From positions 1 through 7,295 of the forward strand of contig JABMOJ010000349.1 in NCBI GenBank assembly GCA_013204195.1: DNA of 7,295 nt, given 5' to 3'. Positions 5,951 through 7,295 of this stretch are shown here, piece after piece. This DNA is from SAR86 cluster bacterium (lineage in GTDB: Bacteria; Pseudomonadota; Gammaproteobacteria; Pseudomonadales; Azotimanducaceae). Positions within the stretch are counted from its first letter, which is position 1. The number at the start of each line of letters is the position of its first letter. The position numbers and the translations under genes were made by a program. The notes beneath the pieces were generated by a model, which had not been told where the DNA came from, searched no databases, and was given only the letters and a program-made list of their open reading frames with translations.

Positions 5951-6047
5951 TTAGGCTGTTTAACGCTGTCGGCGATGGCGGACATCGTTTACTATATTAG
6001 CTCTTAAACCTTGCCGAAAGCCCACCAACGGAGTCAGATACCTTCTG

Positions 6048-7295
6048 ATGCGCCCAAATTTTGTCCATCTACGCTTACATTCTGAATACTCACTCAGCGA
6101 TGGTATGGTGCGAATCAAACCCCTGATTGCCGCAGTGGCCGGTAACGGCATGCCTGCGGTGGCGATCTCTGATAATAATAACTTATTCGGATTGGTGAAA
6201 TTCTATAATGCGGCCAGCAATGGCGGCGTCAAGCCTATCATCGGCTGCGATGTCTCGGTGCAAACCAGTTTTGATATCAACGGCGATGAAGGAATAGCCC
6301 CATTGGTGTTACTGGCTTGTAGCGAGAAAGGCTATCGTAATCTGTCGGAACTATTATCCCGGGCCTATCTTGAGGGTCAAACGCTCGGCAAGGTGAGCCT
6401 TCGGCGAGAATGGATCGCGGCGCAAAGTGAGGGACTTATCGCGCTGTCAGCAGCCCAGCAGGGCGACGTCGGCCAAGCGCTGCTGGCGGGCAAGTTTGAT
6501 GAAGCTAAAGCGCGAGCGCAAGCTTGGATGGCCATATTTCCGAATAGCTTTTATCTGGAGTTGCAGCGAACCGGTCGCGACCGAGAAGAAGAACACGTTT
6601 TTAAGGCAGTGACCCTCGCCATGGAGCTGGACCTGCCCGTCGTCGCCACCAATGATGTCAGATTTATTCACCAAGAAGAGTTCGATGCTCATGAGGTCAG
6701 GGTCTGTATTCATGACAGCCGCACCCTTGATGACCCTCGCCGCGAGCGTCGCTACTCAGAGGAGCAATACCTCAAAACCAGCGAACAGATGTGCGAGTTG
6801 TTTGCTGATATTCCAGAGGCCATTGAAAATACCCTGGAGATCGCTCGGCGCTGTAATGTGGATGTGGACCTGGGGAACTACTATCTGCCCGAATACCCGA
6901 TTCCTTCAGGCTACACCACGGAGGAATACTTTAGTGAAGTTTCCCGCGACGGCCTGAATCTGCGCCTAAAAAAAATATTTGATGTGGATTCGGTGGAATT
7001 TTCCGAGCTGCGTAAGCCCTATGATGAGCGCCTCGAATTTGAGCTGAAAGTGATTAACGACATGGGCTTTCCGGGCTACTTCCTGATCGTGATGGAGTTT
7101 ATTAAGAGGTCCAAGGAAAATGGTATTCCCGTGGGCCCGGGACGGGGTTCAGGTGCCGGCTCGTTGGTCGCCTTTGTCTTGTTGATTACAGATATCGATC
7201 CGCTGGAATACGATTTGCTGTTTGAGCGTTTCCTGAATCCGGAACGGGTTTCACTGCCCGACTTTGATATCGACTTCTGCATGGATGGCCGTGAC
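6048..7295 (+). CDS. dnaE: DNA polymerase III alpha subunit DnaE, N-terminal part
   Basis: DnaE is the catalytic subunit of the replicative polymerase III holoenzyme. The frame is open for 416 codons and runs off the window; the full protein is about 1160 residues in E. coli. The N-terminus [15 protein letters not shown] (5-19) opens the PHP domain. D42-N43 stands where active PHP proofreaders have Asp-His, so this PHP is probably degenerate and proofreading is left to Dna[39 protein letters not shown] and the palm motif [10 protein letters not shown] (363-372) follow. The window ends just after PDFDIDF (404-410), which holds two of the three catalytic aspartates. ATG 6048 is the only ATG, GTG or TTG start after the in-frame TAA at 5961. 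Its Shine-Dalgarno candidate, CGGAG at 6029-6033, is unusually far, about 14 bases away. It is divergent from csp and separated from rnhB by three genes. Confidence 0.97.
   Translation, partial: MRPNFVHLRLHSEYSLSDGMVRIKPLIAAVAGNGMPAVAISDNNNLFGLVKFYNAASNGGVKPIIGCDVSVQTSFDINGDEGIAPLVLLACSEKGYRNLSELLSRAYLEGQTLGKVSLRREWIAAQSEGLIALSAAQQGDVGQALLAGKFDEAKARAQAWMAIFPNSFYLELQRTGRDREEEHVFKAVTLAMELDLPVVATNDVRFIHQEEFDAHEVRVCIHDSRTLDDPRRERRYSEEQYLKTSEQMCELFADIPEAIENTLEIARRCNVDVDLGNYYLPEYPIPSGYTTEEYFSEVSRDGLNLRLKKIFDVDSVEFSELRKPYDERLEFELKVINDMGFPGYFLIVMEFIKRSKENGIPVGPGRGSGAGSLVAFVLLITDIDPLEYDLLFERFLNPERVSLPDFDIDFCMDGRD

Larger units (their letters stand above)
5605..6047. other. csp-dnaE intergenic region without a gene
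   Basis: These 443 bases separate the divergent csp and dnaE starts. I find no credible coding region: open frames on either strand are short and lack conserved motifs or ribosome binding sites. The stretch must hold both promoters, yet no hexamer pair is close to consensus. TATATT at 5993-5998 is the best -10-like box ahead of dnaE, without a matching -35. TATTGT on the minus strand, near 5718-5723, is a weak -10 for csp. Instead the region is rich in inverted repeats, listed separately where they stand out. Confidence 0.7.

Noticed and set aside
5960..6047. A sigma-70 promoter for dnaE around TATATT (5993-5998)
   Set aside because: No acceptable -35 hexamer lies 16-18 bases upstream; kept only as a remark in the intergenic entry.
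5960..6151. Minus-strand open frame across the dnaE start
   Set aside because: It overlaps the conserved dnaE N-terminus, has no recognisable motifs, and fits a shadow frame.

Overview
The window looks like chromosomal DNA from a gammaproteobacterium. The protein sequences resemble the Escherichia coli and Pseudomonas versions closely: DnaE matches E. coli DnaE almost motif for motif, YaiI/UPF0178 has the usual start and core, and the gene order follows the gammaproteobacterial skp-lpxD-fabZ-...-lpxB-rnhB-dnaE envelope/replication cluster. I cannot name genus or species from sequence alone.

Layout. Positions 1-78 hold the last 25 codons of a probable Skp/OmpH periplasmic chaperone. A plus-strand run follows: lpxD (115-1143), fabZ (1199-1636), lpxB (1665-2846) and rnhB (2822-3448, overlapping lpxB by 25 bases). 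Then come a gene for a saccharopine-dehydrogenase-like / trans-acting enoyl reductase-like protein (3596-4837) and a UPF0178/YaiI protein (4934-5380). A minus-strand cold-shock gene (5398-5604) converges on yaiI. About 440 bases without a gene (5605-6047) separate it from the divergent dnaE, which begins at 6048 and is still open at the window end (416 codons, up to the first catalytic-aspartate motif of the polymerase palm).

How the genes work together. FabZ makes the unsaturated acyl-ACP intermediates of fatty-acid synthesis. LpxD adds the second 3-hydroxyacyl chain to UDP-glucosamine, and LpxB condenses the resulting UDP-diacylglucosamine with lipid X into the lipid A disaccharide. Skp escorts outer-membrane proteins. 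The cluster therefore couples outer-membrane lipid and protein supply, with RNase HII and the replicative polymerase downstream.

Main points for a second look. (1) lpxA, normally between fabZ and lpxB, is absent: only 28 bases separate the two genes. (2) LpxB and LpxD carry unusual residues in otherwise conserved motifs. (3) rnhB and dnaE are separated by a three-gene block. (4) The csp-dnaE intergenic region is packed with dyads. One is a long stem in the csp leader whose wobble pairs favour the csp mRNA strand, one is an operator-like 27-base imperfect palindrome, and one is a set of mutually exclusive hairpins upstream of dnaE. I see no mobile element, CRISPR array, tRNA or rRNA, and no clear sign of an entirely new multi-gene system.
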